Position numbers and translations under genes: made by a program. This document shows, piece after piece, positions 25,397-35,267 of a stretch of DNA of 64,000 nucleotides; the stretch's first letter is position 1, and the number at the start of each line of letters is the position of its first letter. Location: contig NZ_JAATIT010000001.1 of NCBI RefSeq assembly GCF_011926545.1, positions 1,444,469 through 1,508,468 of the forward strand, in the 5' to 3' direction. The notes below the pieces were generated by a model. The model ran no database searches. It had not been told where the DNA came from and was given only the letters and a program-made list of their open reading frames with translations. Origin of the DNA: Sphingopyxis italica (lineage in GTDB: Bacteria; Pseudomonadota; Alphaproteobacteria; Sphingomonadales; Sphingomonadaceae).

Positions 25397-26076
25397 GTTT
25401 CGGGGTCCCCCTTGCCGAGATGCAGCATGTGGACGGCCATAGCGGCGCTCAATATCGGCGCCAACAAATTGGCGACGGGCACCACGAAGCTTGCGGCGGA
25501 CAGCAGCCCGAGCGACCAGCGCGCCGACCGGTCGAAGCGCGGGCGATCCGGGTGACGCGCAAGCACCATCGCCTCGAGATCGCGGCCGAGCAGCAGCGCA
25601 TTGACCAGCAGCGCGAAGATCGGCGTGCCGATCCCGGTGACGAGCAGCAGAATATAGACGGGCAGCGCGAGCAGATTGCCGCCGATCAGGCGGACGAGCG
25701 AGGCGAGCGCGAGGCGGATATTCTGCCGCCAGCCGACATCGACGGCGCGCGCCGCGGCGGCCGAATAATGGCGCCCCTCGACATCGGCGACGATGCCGTC
25801 GGCGAAAAGGCCGATGACGACGATCGCGACGGCGCGAAAGAGCAACCAGCTTCCGGCGATGATCAGGAGGATGATCAGCACGCCCGCCATGTCGAGCTGC
25901 GCCTCGCCCATCCATTCCCAGTGCGCGAGCGCCCAGCGCGTGGCGAAGAAGATCGCGGCGCCCGACGCGGCGAGGAGCAGGAGCGTGAGGGCGAGGCTTT
26001 GCGCGAGCACGCGCAGCACGCGCGGGTGGGGCAGGTCTCGTAGTGCGAGCAGGAAAGCGTGGGCGGCGCGGGCCAT
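25393..26076 (-). CDS. EI24 domain-containing membrane protein (CysZ-like)
   Basis: A 227-residue inner-membrane protein with about four long hydrophobic segments (about 25-46, 62-88, 121-153, 187-212). It matches the EI24/CysZ pattern, with an N-terminal amphipathic stretch (AFLLALRDLPHPRVLRVL) and the central segment FADGIVADVEGRHY. CysZ proteins move sulfate, but many EI24 proteins have no known substrate and no sulfate genes lie here. The ATG at 26076 is preferred over the longer upstream frame, which overlaps the divergent kinase gene. It is operonic with the lipoprotein gene. Confidence 0.82.
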   Translation of the reverse strand: MARAAHAFLLALRDLPHPRVLRVLAQSLALTLLLLAASGAAIFFATRWALAHWEWMGEAQLDMAGVLIILLIIAGSWLLFRAVAIVVIGLFADGIVADVEGRHYSAAAARAVDVGWRQNIRLALASLVRLIGGNLLALPVYILLLVTGIGTPIFALLVNALLLGRDLEAMVLARHPDRPRFDRSARWSLGLLSAASFVVPVANLLAPILSAAMAVHMLHLGKGDPET

Positions 26077-26185
26077 CGTGCGGGAATGTGCGGCGCCGCG
26101 CCCCGCGTCAAGCGCCCGCGCTTGCGCTGGCGCGCCGCGGTCCCTAAAGCGCGCGCAGCTTTTTCCCACCAGCACAGGATTTTCC

Positions 26186-27184
26186 ATGGCCTCCACCGCC
26201 CGTTTCGACGTCGTCGCCATCGGCAATGCGATCGTCGACGTTCTTGCCCGCGCCGACGATGCGCTGATCACCGCCGAAGGCCTGACCAAGGGGTCGATGC
26301 GGCTGATCGACGCCGAAGAGGCCGAGCGGCTCTATGCGGCGATGGGGCCGGCGGTCGAAGTGTCGGGCGGCTCGGCGGCGAATACGCTGGCGGGTATGGC
26401 GGTGCTCGGTGAACGCTGCGCCTTCATCGGCCAGGTCGCCGACGACCAGCTCGGGCATGTCTTCACGCACGACCTGCGCGCATTGGGCGTCGCCTATGAG
26501 ACTCCGGCGCTGAAGGAAGGCGCGCCCACCGCGCGCTGCCTGATCCTCGTCACCCCCGACGGGCAGCGGACGATGAACACCTTTCTGGGCGCGAGCCACC
26601 TGCTCGATCAGGCGATGATCGACGAGGACTGGATCGCCGATGCCGAGATCCTCTATCTCGAAGGCTATCTGTGGGACCCCGAACTGTCGCGCGCGGCGAT
26701 GCGGCGCGCGATCGACGTGTCGCGCGCGGCGGGGCGTAAGGTCGCCTTCACTTTGTCCGACGCTTTCATCATCGACCGCCACGGCGCCGATTTCCGCGCG
26801 CTGATCGCCGAAGGGCTGTTCGACATCCTCTTCGCGAACGAGGTCGAGATCCAGGCGCTGGCCGAAACCGACGATTTCGAAGCCGCGGTCGCGAAGATCG
26901 CGCCGCAGGTGCCGCTGCTCGTCGTCACGCGCGGCGACAAGGGCGCGATCGCGATCACGGGGGGCACGCGCACCGAAGTCGGTGCCGAACCCATCGACGA
27001 GGTGGTCGACACCACCGGCGCTGGCGATCTTTTCGCCGCAGGTTTCCTCTCGGGCCTCGCCGAAGGCCGGTCGATGGCCGATTGCCTGACGATGGGCGCG
27101 GTATGCGCGCGCGAGATCATCGCGCAGGTCGGTCCGCGCGCACAGACCGACCTCAAGGCCAAGGTCGCCGAACGGCTGGGATAG
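26186..27184 (+). CDS. PfkB family kinase, adenosine kinase-like
   Basis: A 332-residue ribokinase-fold kinase. GGSAANTLAGMAVLG is the substrate-lid motif and DTTGAGDLFAAGFL holds the anion hole and catalytic Asp. The start FDVVAIGNAIVDVLA is typical of the alphaproteobacterial proteins usually annotated as adenosine kinase, which convert adenosine to AMP. A related nucleoside or sugar could be the true substrate. The ATG at 26186 is chosen because the conserved N-terminus begins there; the longer frame would run through the divergent EI24 gene. Confidence 0.87.
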   Translation: MASTARFDVVAIGNAIVDVLARADDALITAEGLTKGSMRLIDAEEAERLYAAMGPAVEVSGGSAANTLAGMAVLGERCAFIGQVADDQLGHVFTHDLRALGVAYETPALKEGAPTARCLILVTPDGQRTMNTFLGASHLLDQAMIDEDWIADAEILYLEGYLWDPELSRAAMRRAIDVSRAAGRKVAFTLSDAFIIDRHGADFRALIAEGLFDILFANEVEIQALAETDDFEAAVAKIAPQVPLLVVTRGDKGAIAITGGTRTEVGAEPIDEVVDTTGAGDLFAAGFLSGLAEGRSMADCLTMGAVCAREIIAQVGPRAQTDLKAKVAERLG

Positions 27185-27240
27185 GAACCTTCGCGCGGCT
27201 CCGGGCGTCCTATGCGGCATCATGCACAGGAGGTCCGAAC

Positions 27241-27498
27241 ATGGCCGATGAAATCCACACGACGCGCGATCCCGACGGAACGACGCACACCACCACGGTC
27301 ATCGACCGCGAACCGCGCCGCCGCGGCGGGATCGGTATCGGGCTGGTCTTGCTCGTCGCGATTCTGGTGGCGGCCTTTTTCGCCTTTCAGTTCCTCGCGA
27401 GCGAAAAGGCCGAGAGCGGCGCGATCAGCGAAGCGGCGCAACAGGTCGGCGACGCCGCGCAGGATGTCGGCGACGCGGCGCAGAAAGCAGTCGATTAA
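27241..27498 (+). CDS. small single-pass membrane protein, unknown function
   Basis: An 85-residue protein. The N-terminus is polar (MADEIHTTRDPDGTTHTTT). One membrane helix lies at about residues 31-53. The short C-terminal tail has an imperfect repeat VGDAAQDVGDAAQKAVD, which would form an amphipathic helix. AGGAGG sits just upstream of the ATG. I do not recognise a named family. Confidence 0.7.
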   Translation: MADEIHTTRDPDGTTHTTTVIDREPRRRGGIGIGLVLLVAILVAAFFAFQFLASEKAESGAISEAAQQVGDAAQDVGDAAQKAVD

Positions 27499-27507
27499 GG
27501 TCGACGG

Positions 27508-29031
27508 TTAGTTGGCTTCCGCCGGTTCGGGGTGTTTTCGGAACAATTCGCGGTCGGCGGGGCCGAAGCCGCGTGTCCAGATCAGCCAGCCGTAAATGCC
27601 GAGGATGACGGGCACGCCGATCAACAGTTCGGCCCATTCGGGCAGCTGCGTCGCGCCCCAGCCGAGCACCGCGGCGCCCGCCGTCGCCCAGACAAGCGCC
27701 CAGCGCAGGCTGTTCACCGGCGCGCCGAGGATGCGCGCGAGCAGCCGCGCCTTGACCAATGAAGCGAAACCGAGCGCGAGCATCAGCGCGAGCGCGACCG
27801 CCGCGGCGTAATAGATGGGCGGCCAGCCCATCGACTGTGCGACGAGGATGAACGCGACGCTGAGGATCGCCTGCAGCGCGAGCGTCGCGATGCTGATGAG
27901 CAGGTTGCGGTGGCGCGCGACATAGACGAGCGCGGCTTCGCTGACGACGGCGGTGGCGGCGACGACTTCGGCGGCGAGCAGGAAGGCGAGCGCGGCGGTG
28001 CCGCTGACGAATTCGGGGCCGACGAGGCCCATCACCGCCTCGCCCGGAATGCCGAGCGCGAGCGCGACGCCGGCTTGCGCGGCGATGATCCAGAAACCGA
28101 CCTGGCTGACCTGTGCCGCCACGGCGCCAAGCCGCTTTTCGGCGAGGTTGCGCGTGATCACCGGGCCGAGGATCGGCTCGAAGCTGGTTTTCAGCTTTTG
28201 CGGCAGCGAGGCGACCTGCTGCGCCATATAATAGATGCCGTAGATCGTCGGCGAGGTGAACTGGCCGAGGATGAAGAGGTCGAGGCGGCGCGTTCCCCAT
28301 TCGATCGCGTCGGCGGCGGCGAGCGGGGCGTTGCGCCGCGCGAGGGTGATCAGATGCGCCGGATGCGGGCGCCATACCCCCGGGCCGCCATAATGACGGA
28401 TCATCGGAACGAGCGCGGTGAGGAAGGCGCCGACCATCGCGGCGGCATAGGACAGCATCAGCCCGTCGCGCGCCGAAACGAACCAGAAACCCGCCGCGGC
28501 AATGCTGATCACCCAGGGTTCGACGATCGCGCGCGCGCGCACGGTCGCGCCGACATCGAATTTATAGGCGCAGGCGGCGAGCGCGATATCGGTTCCGGCG
28601 ATCACGAAGACGAGCAGCGCCATCCAGCGGTCGGCGCTGTCGACGTCGCCCGCCGGATACATCAGCTGCGGAAACAGGAGGAGCAGCGCCGATCCCGCCG
28701 CCGAGACGATAAAGGCGACGAACATGCCGTCCCACACGACGGAGCGCGGGTCGGCGCCTTCCGCGCTCAATTGCTCGGCGAGGCCGCGTTTCAGGCCCAA
28801 TGTCGCGAGCTGCGCGACGAGTTCGATGACGAGCACGGCAAAGGCGAAGCGGCCGACCGCCTCGGGCCCGTACCAGCGGCCCGCGACATAGAGGAAGGGC
28901 AGGCGCGCGACGAGGCGAAGGATGAAGCCGAAGAAATTGGTGCGCCCGCCCTTGGCGAGCGCGGCGGTGTCGGCATCGCGCGAGGGCGCGTCCGGCGAAA
29001 TGGGCGCAGCTGCGCTGTCGGTGTGGCTCAA
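27508..29031 (-). CDS. polysaccharide flippase / lipopolysaccharide biosynthesis protein (MOP superfamily)
   Basis: A 507-residue protein with about 12-14 hydrophobic segments beginning near residue 35, arranged like Wzx/MATE-type flippases of the polysaccharide biosynthesis family. It would move a polyprenyl-linked glycan across the inner membrane. The start is a TTG at 29029-29031 with AAGGGG about 10 nt upstream; no better start precedes the first helix. It is not in a visible polysaccharide cluster, but the GtrA/STT3-like genes lie about 8 kb away. The substrate is unknown. Confidence 0.83.
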   Translation of the reverse strand: MSHTDSAAAPISPDAPSRDADTAALAKGGRTNFFGFILRLVARLPFLYVAGRWYGPEAVGRFAFAVLVIELVAQLATLGLKRGLAEQLSAEGADPRSVVWDGMFVAFIVSAAGSALLLLFPQLMYPAGDVDSADRWMALLVFVIAGTDIALAACAYKFDVGATVRARAIVEPWVISIAAAGFWFVSARDGLMLSYAAAMVGAFLTALVPMIRHYGGPGVWRPHPAHLITLARRNAPLAAADAIEWGTRRLDLFILGQFTSPTIYGIYYMAQQVASLPQKLKTSFEPILGPVITRNLAEKRLGAVAAQVSQVGFWIIAAQAGVALALGIPGEAVMGLVGPEFVSGTAALAFLLAAEVVAATAVVSEAALVYVARHRNLLISIATLALQAILSVAFILVAQSMGWPPIYYAAAVALALMLALGFASLVKARLLARILGAPVNSLRWALVWATAGAAVLGWGATQLPEWAELLIGVPVILGIYGWLIWTRGFGPADRELFRKHPEPAEAN

Positions 29032-29107
29032 GCCTGGCGCCCCTTCTGCTTTGCCCTGATGCGCAGTCTAGCGCGGTGGAGGGGAGCAGGCAATTGTGTG
29101 CGGCTCG

Positions 29108-30097
29108 TCATCGTCCTTCGGGTCGCAGCGGGCGGCTGAGCAGGGCCTGAATGGCGTCGCCGACGCGCACCTCGCCGGCGACGAGGCGCGCGACGGTTTC
29201 GGTGATCGGCATGTCGATGCCGTCGGCGCGCGCCGCGGCGGCGACGACGGGGGCGCTGAACGCGCCTTCGGCGACGGTGCGGCGGTCGGCCATCAGCACC
29301 TCGACCGCTTCGCCGCGGCCGAGCCCCTGGCCGAGCGCGAAATTGCGCGAATTGGACGAGGTGCAGGTGAGGACGAGGTCGCCGAGCCCCGCAAGGCCGG
29401 CGAGCGTTTCGGCCTGCGCGCCGCGCGCGAGCCCGAAACGCGTCATTTCGGCGAAACCGCGGCTGATCAGCGCCGCCCGCGCGTTGAGCCCGAGTCCGGC
29501 GCCGTCGACGATGCCGCACGCGATCGCGAGGATATTCTTGACCGCGCCGCCGATCTCCGCCCCGATCACATCGGTCGAAACATAGGGACGGAAATGCGGG
29601 CGCGCGAGCGCCTGTGCGAGTGTCCCGGCGATCTCCGCATCGGCGGCGACGGTGATCGCGGTCGGGAGCCCGGCGGCGACCTCGTGCGCGAAGGTGGGGC
29701 CCGAGAGCACAGCGTGCGGGCGCAGCGGCGCGAGATCCCGCGCCATGTCGATCGGGAAGGCGAAGCTGCCCGCCTCCATGCCTTTGCTGCAAAAGATCAG
29801 CGGCGCGTCGCCGGGGGGCAAATCGGCGAGGACCGCGCGCAGGAAGGGAACGGGGACGACGATCAGCAGCGCGTCGAGATCGGCCATGTCGGCGAGGTCG
29901 CCGGTCGCGATCAGCGAGGACGAGAGCGCCGCGCCGGGAAGGAAAACCGGATTGCGATGCTCGCGGTTGATCGCGGCGACGACATCCTCTTCGCGCGCCC
30001 AGAGGCGCACCGGCGCGCCGTCGGCGGCGAGAAGCTGCGCGAGTGCGGTGCCCCAGGCGCCGCCGCCGACGACGCCGAAGTTGCGATATGACGTCAT
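29108..30097 (-). CDS. gpsA: glycerol-3-phosphate dehydrogenase [NAD(P)+] GpsA
   Basis: A 329-residue enzyme that reduces dihydroxyacetone phosphate to sn-glycerol-3-phosphate for phospholipid synthesis. The N-terminal NAD(P) motif [16 protein letters not shown], the [14 protein letters not shown] segment, [14 protein letters not shown] with the catalytic Lys, and [17 protein letters not shown] are all present. The start overlaps the tsaD stop as ATGA; a longer frame upstream only covers tsaD. It is likely cotranscribed with tsaD. Confidence 0.96.
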   Translation of the reverse strand: MTSYRNFGVVGGGAWGTALAQLLAADGAPVRLWAREEDVVAAINREHRNPVFLPGAALSSSLIATGDLADMADLDALLIVVPVPFLRAVLADLPPGDAPLIFCSKGMEAGSFAFPIDMARDLAPLRPHAVLSGPTFAHEVAAGLPTAITVAADAEIAGTLAQALARPHFRPYVSTDVIGAEIGGAVKNILAIACGIVDGAGLGLNARAALISRGFAEMTRFGLARGAQAETLAGLAGLGDLVLTCTSSNSRNFALGQGLGRGEAVEVLMADRRTVAEGAFSAPVVAAAARADGIDMPITETVARLVAGEVRVGDAIQALLSRPLRPEGR

Positions 30098-31128
30098 GCT
30101 TTCACTCCGGCGCCGCGCACCGTCTCGGCCGCGGGATCGAGCGGCCAGCGCGGGCGCGCGGGCGCGTCGAGCGGGTCGGTGAGCCCGGCGGCAAAGCGTT
30201 CGGCGCCCGCCCAGGCGATCATCGCGCCATTGTCGGTGCAGAGCCAGAGCGGCGGCGCGATAAAGGCCTTGTCGAAGCGCGCGGCGAGATCGGTGAGCGC
30301 GGCGCGGATCGCGCCGTTCGCCGCAACGCCGCCCGCGACGACGAAGGCGGTCGCCTCGGGGCAGACGGCGAGCGCGATGCGGCTGCGGTCGACGAGGCAG
30401 TCGACGACCGCCTGCTGGAAGGATGCGGCGAGGTCGGGGATGCTGTGCGCGCTGCTCGCTGCGGCGCGCGCGACCGCGCTCTTGAGCCCGGCGAAGGAGA
30501 AATGCGGCTCGGCGCTGCCGACGAGCGGGCGTGGCAGCGGCACGGCCGCCGGGTCGCCGTCCTTCGCGACGCGCTCGACCGCAGGGCCGCCGGGATAGCC
30601 GAGGCCGAGCAGCTTGGCGGTCTTGTCGAAGGCTTCGCCCGCGGCGTCGTCGATCGTCGTCGCGAGGCGGCGGTAATCGCCGACGCCGCGCACGAGCAGC
30701 AGCTGGCAATGGCCGCCCGAGACGAGCAGCAGCAGGTAGGGAAATTCAAGGCTCGCATCGGCGAGGCGCGGGCTGAGCGCATGGCCTTCGAGATGGTTGA
30801 CCGCGATCAGCGGCTTGCCCGCGGCGTGCGCGAGCGCCTTGCCGGTGACGAGCCCGACCATCACCCCGCCGATCAGCCCGGGGCCCGCGGTCGCGGCGAT
30901 CGCATCGACCTCGGCGAGCGTCACCCCGGCATCGGCGAGCACGGCTTCGACGATCGGCGCGAGCCGGTCGACATGCGCGCGCGCCGCGATCTCGGGAACG
31001 ACGCCGCCATAGGGGCTATGTTCGGCCTCTTGCCCCGCGACGCGGTGCGCCAAAATGCGCCGCTCGCTGTCGACGAGCGCCGCCGCCGTTTCGTCGCAGC
31101 TCGATTCAAGGCCAAGGATGAGGGTCAT
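30094..31128 (-). CDS. tsaD: tRNA N6-adenosine threonylcarbamoyltransferase TsaD
   Basis: A 344-residue ASKHA-fold enzyme completing t6A at position 37 of ANN-decoding tRNAs, together with Tsa[18 protein letters not shown] starts the protein, NHLEGH supplies the metal-binding histidines, and [11 protein letters not shown] and the [17 protein letters not shown] segment are standard. It is divergent from hemC, the frequent proteobacterial order, here with a long palindromic repeat between the two genes. Confidence 0.97.
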   Translation of the reverse strand: MTLILGLESSCDETAAALVDSERRILAHRVAGQEAEHSPYGGVVPEIAARAHVDRLAPIVEAVLADAGVTLAEVDAIAATAGPGLIGGVMVGLVTGKALAHAAGKPLIAVNHLEGHALSPRLADASLEFPYLLLLVSGGHCQLLLVRGVGDYRRLATTIDDAAGEAFDKTAKLLGLGYPGGPAVERVAKDGDPAAVPLPRPLVGSAEPHFSFAGLKSAVARAAASSAHSIPDLAASFQQAVVDCLVDRSRIALAVCPEATAFVVAGGVAANGAIRAALTDLAARFDKAFIAPPLWLCTDNGAMIAWAGAERFAAGLTDPLDAPARPRWPLDPAAETVRGAGVKA

Positions 31129-31187
31129 ATGATTGCTCCCCTTACGCGCGCGGGGTGCGCGGGGGCAAGCCGGGTTGAATTGTGAAG

Positions 31188-31415
31188 ATTTGCGCAGAGA
31201 TCGCAGAGCGCCCAGAGATTCTGGTTCAGGCGGAGACGCGGAGACGCGGAGAGGAAGTGCGGGCCGATAGGCCTCTTTACAAACAACCTAGCGGATTGGA
31301 GCGACGCCCAATGAGCAAAACGGCTTCGCGGTCATCACGAAACTCTCCGCGTCTCCGCGTCTCCGCGTCTCCGCGTGAATAATCTCTGCGCACTCTGGGA
31401 TTCTGCGCGAATCCC
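31188..31415. repeat. long inverted element of GGAGACGC/CTCCGCGT units in the tsaD-hemC gap
   Basis: The left half (31188-31254) contains GCGCAGAG units and then GGAGACGC tandem units. The right half (31343-31415) contains CTCCGCGT units, then TCTCTGCGC and TCTGCGCGAATCCC, so the halves are inverted. About 90 bp of unrelated sequence lies between them. The whole 328-bp gap (31129-31456) holds no gene that I can see, and the promoters of both divergent genes must lie within or beside the element. Confidence 0.85.
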
Positions 31416-31456
31416 TTGTCTTCCTTTTCGGGCGCGCAGGGCTTAGCAGCGGGGCG

Positions 31457-32404
31457 ATGAACAAGCTTCCCACCCCCCATCATCCGCTCCGCATCGGCAC
31501 GCGCGCTTCGCCGCTGGCGATGGCGCAGGCGCATATGGCGATGGCGGCGCTGATCGCGGGCCATGGCCTGCCGGCCGAGGCGCTCGAAATCGTGCCGATG
31601 ACCGCGACCGGCGACCGGATTCAGGACCGCGCGCTCGCCGAGGTTGGCGGCAAGGCCTTATGGACACGCGAACTCGACGCGGCGCTTGACGCGGGGATGA
31701 TCGACATTGCGGTGCATTCGCTGAAGGACGTCGAAACGCTGCGCGACGCGCGCTTTTTCCTCGGCGCGATGCTCGAGCGGGCCGATCCGCGCGACCGGCT
31801 GGTGGTGCGCGAGGGACTCGCGGCCGCGACGATCGCCGAGCTGCCGCCGGGCGCGCGATTGGGCACGAGCAGCCCGCGCCGCGCGGCGCAGGTGAAGCGG
31901 ATCCGCCCCGATCTCGACACCGTGTTGCTGCGCGGCAATGTCGCGACGCGGCTCGCCAAGATCGCGGCGGGCGACGCCGACGCGACGCTGCTCGCCGCCG
32001 CGGGGCTCGAACGGCTGGGGATGCACGATGTCGGGACGGTGCAGGAGGCGAGCATCTTGCTCCCGGCGGCGTCGCAGGGCGCGATCGGGATCGAATGCCG
32101 CGCCGACGATGCCAGGGCGATCGCGCTGCTCGGTGCGGTCGATCATGCGCCGACACACCGCGCCGTGGCGGCCGAGCGCGCCTTTCTCGCGGCGCTGGGC
32201 GGCGATTGCCGTTCGCCCGTCGCCGCGCATGCCTTTTGGCAGGATGATGACGCGCTGCGCCTCGACGCCGAGATTTTTTCCGAGGATGGTGCCGAACATG
32301 CGGCCGGGCATATCGTCGTGACCGGGCTCGACATGCCCGCCGCGCTGGCACGCCGCCTGCTCGCCGAGGCGCCGGGCAGCGTCCGGGCGCTGTTCGCGCC
32401 ATGA
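31457..32404 (+). CDS. hemC: hydroxymethylbilane synthase
   Basis: A 315-residue enzyme joining four porphobilinogen molecules into hydroxymethylbilane for haem and other tetrapyrroles. Early RIGTRASPLAMAQA, AVHSLKDVET, GTSSPRRAAQ and the dipyrromethane-attachment loop GGDCRSP (Cys251) are intact. The stop overlaps the hemD start as ATGA. Confidence 0.97.
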   Translation: MNKLPTPHHPLRIGTRASPLAMAQAHMAMAALIAGHGLPAEALEIVPMTATGDRIQDRALAEVGGKALWTRELDAALDAGMIDIAVHSLKDVETLRDARFFLGAMLERADPRDRLVVREGLAAATIAELPPGARLGTSSPRRAAQVKRIRPDLDTVLLRGNVATRLAKIAAGDADATLLAAAGLERLGMHDVGTVQEASILLPAASQGAIGIECRADDARAIALLGAVDHAPTHRAVAAERAFLAALGGDCRSPVAAHAFWQDDDALRLDAEIFSEDGAEHAAGHIVVTGLDMPAALARRLLAEAPGSVRALFAP

Positions 32405-33090
32405 GGGGCGGGCCGCCGCTGATCGTCACGCGGCCCGAACCGGGCAACGCGGCGACGACCGAGCGGGCGCGGGCGATGGGTTTCGACGTCCATGCGATGC
32501 CGCTGTTCGCGGCGCACCCGGTCGATTGGCGCGCGCCGGCGGCTAAAGATTTCGATGCGCTGCTCCTCACCAGCGCCTTTGCCGCGCGGCTGGCAGGCCC
32601 CGAACTCGCCCGGCTCGCGGCCTTGCCCGTCCATGCGGTGGGCGAGGCGACCGCGCGCGCGGCCGAGGCGGCGGGATTGACCGTGGCGATGACCGGAACG
32701 GCCGATGCACAGCGCCTTCTTGACGACATGGCGTCACGGAATATTCGCGCGATATTATGGCTTTGCGGTCGCGACCGCTCCGGATTCGACGCGCGCGGCG
32801 CGGCGGTCGCGCCGCTGCCCTGCTATGCGGTCGATCCCGTGCCGCCGCCTGCGGAATGGGCCGAGCTGATTGCCGCGCCGGCGGTGCTGCTCGCGCATTC
32901 GGCGCGCGCGGCACAGCGCATTTCCGACCTCGTCGGCGGCGCGCGAGGACATCTGTCGCTCGCCGCGGTCAGCGCGGCGGCCGCGGCGGCGGCCGGTGCC
33001 GGCTGGCGCGACATCGCGGTTGCGGACCGGCCCGATGATGTCGCAATATTGGCACAGGCGCGTGCTTTGTGGCACAAGGGTGCGAAATAG
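32401..33090 (+). CDS. hemD: uroporphyrinogen-III synthase
   Basis: A 229-residue two-lobed protein that cyclises hydroxymethylbilane to uroporphyrinogen III. The family is poorly conserved, but the start PLIVTRPEPGNAATTERARA, the central AVGEATARAAEAAGL and the position directly after hemC with a 4-bp overlap make the call firm. Confidence 0.9.
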   Translation: MRGGPPLIVTRPEPGNAATTERARAMGFDVHAMPLFAAHPVDWRAPAAKDFDALLLTSAFAARLAGPELARLAALPVHAVGEATARAAEAAGLTVAMTGTADAQRLLDDMASRNIRAILWLCGRDRSGFDARGAAVAPLPCYAVDPVPPPAEWAELIAAPAVLLAHSARAAQRISDLVGGARGHLSLAAVSAAAAAAAGAGWRDIAVADRPDDVAILAQARALWHKGAK

Positions 33091-33109
33091 GGTCGTTCGA
33101 AAGAGAAAC

Positions 33110-34018
33110 ATGGCAATCGACAGCTTCGAAACCTCCCCGCCTGCGGACGGGGCGGTCCCGGCGAGGGGGCTATCGTTCCGCGCCCTCGCCATCGGTGCAT
33201 TTCTCCTGCTGCTGATCGGCATCGCCGGCGGTGGCTGGGCGGTGAACCGCTGGCTGACGGACGGCGATTTATCGCCTGCTCCCAAAGCGGTCGCGACGCC
33301 AGCCGACGCCGCCAATCCGCTGTTGACGGGCGGGACGGCGAAGGGCGGCGCCGATGCGCCGCCGCTGGTGGTGACGCCGGTCGACGGCGCCAATGCGCTC
33401 GCGGCGCGCGTCGCCGAGCTCGAACAACGGCTGTCGCGCATCACGCTCCAGGCCGAATCGGCGTCGGGCAACGCCTCGCGCGCCGAGGGGCTGCTCGTTG
33501 CCTTCGCGGTGCGCCGCGCGCTCGATCGCGGGCTGTCATTGGGCTATCTCGACGCGCAGCTGCGGCTGCGTTTCGGCGACGACCAGCCGAATGCGGTCAA
33601 GACGATCATCGACACGTCGCGCGACCCGGTGACGCTCGAGAGGCTTCGCACCGAACTCGACGCGATGGCGCCGCAGCTCGTCGGGCGCGACGGCGATGGC
33701 GACGGCAGCCTGTGGACCGGGCTGCGCCGCGAACTTGGCGAGCTGTTCGTCGTGCGCGCGGCGGGCACCAAGTCGCCGCGCGCGTCCGAACGCCTCGATC
33801 GCGCGCGGCGCTATCTGTCGGCCGGGCAGGCCGACCAGGCGATCGCCGAGATCGAAGCGATGCCCGGCGCGGACGTCGCGGGCGAGTGGCTGATGGACGC
33901 GCGGCGTTACCACGAAGCGCGGCGCGCGCTTGACCTGATCGAGACGGCGGCGATATTGGAGCCGCGCGACAGCCCGCCTGCCGCGATGGCCCGCAAAACG
34001 GCCGCAGAGACCCCGTAG
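33110..34018 (+). CDS. membrane-anchored protein at the hemX position (mitofilin/HemX-like)
   Basis: A 302-residue protein with a short polar N-terminus, one membrane helix at about 22-43, a Pro/Ala-rich linker, a short coiled-coil stretch (about 100-125, [20 protein letters not shown]), and a helical C-terminal domain. It follows hemD by 19 bp. In other proteobacteria the genes after hemD encode HemX or mitofilin-domain proteins with the same layout. Overall similarity is by architecture and place, not by a clear motif, so the function is open. Confidence 0.75.
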   Translation: MAIDSFETSPPADGAVPARGLSFRALAIGAFLLLLIGIAGGGWAVNRWLTDGDLSPAPKAVATPADAANPLLTGGTAKGGADAPPLVVTPVDGANALAARVAELEQRLSRITLQAESASGNASRAEGLLVAFAVRRALDRGLSLGYLDAQLRLRFGDDQPNAVKTIIDTSRDPVTLERLRTELDAMAPQLVGRDGDGDGSLWTGLRRELGELFVVRAAGTKSPRASERLDRARRYLSAGQADQAIAEIEAMPGADVAGEWLMDARRYHEARRALDLIETAAILEPRDSPPAAMARKTAAETP

Positions 34019-34064
34019 CGCGCATTCCGTAAGGGCTGCCCGCCCTTTAGAGAAAGCCCGTTCC

Positions 34065-35267
34065 ATGGCCCTCGCCGATCCGCAGCGCATCGAGGCGCTC
34101 GACCCGCTCGATCCCCTCCAGCTCGACGCCGAGCTGAGCGAAGAGGAACGAATGGTCCGCGACACCGCGCGGTCCTATGCGACCGATGCGCTGTTGCCGC
34201 GCGTCACCTCGGCGTTTCTCGACGAACGTTTCGACCGCGAGATCATGTCGGAGATGGGCGCGCTCGGCCTGCTCGGCGCGACGATCGACCCCGAATATGG
34301 CGGCGCGGGGCTCAATTACGTCTCCTACGGGCTGATCGCGCGCGAAGTCGAGCGGATCGATTCGGGCTATCGCTCGGCCTGTTCGGTGCAGAGCTCGCTC
34401 GTGATCCATCCGATCAACGCCTATGGCAGCGAGGAACAGAAGCGGAAATTTCTGCCCGGGCTGACGTCGGGCGAGCTCGTCGGCTGCTTTGGCCTGACCG
34501 AGCCCGATGCGGGCAGCGACCCCGGCGGGATGCGCACGCGCGCCGAAAAGATCGCAGGCGGATACCGCCTCAAGGGCGCGAAGATGTGGATCACCAATTC
34601 GCCGATCGCCGACGTCTTCGTCGTGTGGGCGAAGTCGGAGGCGCACGACGGCGCGATTCGCGGCTTCGTGCTCGAAAAGGGGATGAAGGGCCTGTCGGCG
34701 CCGAAGATCGAGGGCAAGGTGAGCCTGCGCGCCTCGGTCACCGGCGAGATCGTGATGGACGGGGTCGAAGTCGGCGAGGATGCGTTGTTGCCGCATGTGT
34801 CGGGGCTCAAAGGGCCGTTCGGTTGCCTCAACCGCGCGCGTTACGGCATCGGCTGGGGCGCGATGGGCGCCGCCGAATTCTGCTATGAAGCGGCGCGGGG
34901 TTACACCGGCGAACGCAAGCAGTTCGGGCGCCCGCTTGCAGCGAACCAGATCGTGCAGCTGAAGCTCGCCAATATGCTCACCGAAATCGCGCTGGGTTTG
35001 CAGGCGGCGCTGCGCGTCGGCCGGTTGATCGACGAGGGGCGGCTCATTCCCGACGCGATCAGCCTGCTCAAACGCAACAATTGCGGCAAGGCGCTCGATA
35101 TTGCGCGGGTTGCGCGCGATATGCACGGCGGCAACGGGATTTCGGCCGATTATCATGTGATTCGCCATGCGGTGAACCTCGAAACGGTGAACACCTATGA
35201 GGGCACGCACGACGTCCATGCGCTGATCCTCGGCCGCGCGATCACCGGCATCAGCGCCTTTGCCTGA
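34065..35267 (+). CDS. gcdH: glutaryl-CoA dehydrogenase (acyl-CoA dehydrogenase family)
   Basis: A 400-residue FAD enzyme oxidising and decarboxylating glutaryl-CoA to crotonyl-Co[16 protein letters not shown] and [13 protein letters not shown] are family motifs, and the C-terminal [20 protein letters not shown] places the catalytic base at Glu379. This C-terminal motif is, to my knowledge, characteristic of GCDH rather than other acyl-CoA dehydrogenases. The next gene, a class III CoA-transferase, starts inside its 3' end, matching the gcdH-gcdG pair of lysine/glutarate catabolism. Confidence 0.92.
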   Translation: MALADPQRIEALDPLDPLQLDAELSEEERMVRDTARSYATDALLPRVTSAFLDERFDREIMSEMGALGLLGATIDPEYGGAGLNYVSYGLIAREVERIDSGYRSACSVQSSLVIHPINAYGSEEQKRKFLPGLTSGELVGCFGLTEPDAGSDPGGMRTRAEKIAGGYRLKGAKMWITNSPIADVFVVWAKSEAHDGAIRGFVLEKGMKGLSAPKIEGKVSLRASVTGEIVMDGVEVGEDALLPHVSGLKGPFGCLNRARYGIGWGAMGAAEFCYEAARGYTGERKQFGRPLAANQIVQLKLANMLTEIALGLQAALRVGRLIDEGRLIPDAISLLKRNNCGKALDIARVARDMHGGNGISADYHVIRHAVNLETVNTYEGTHDVHALILGRAITGISAFA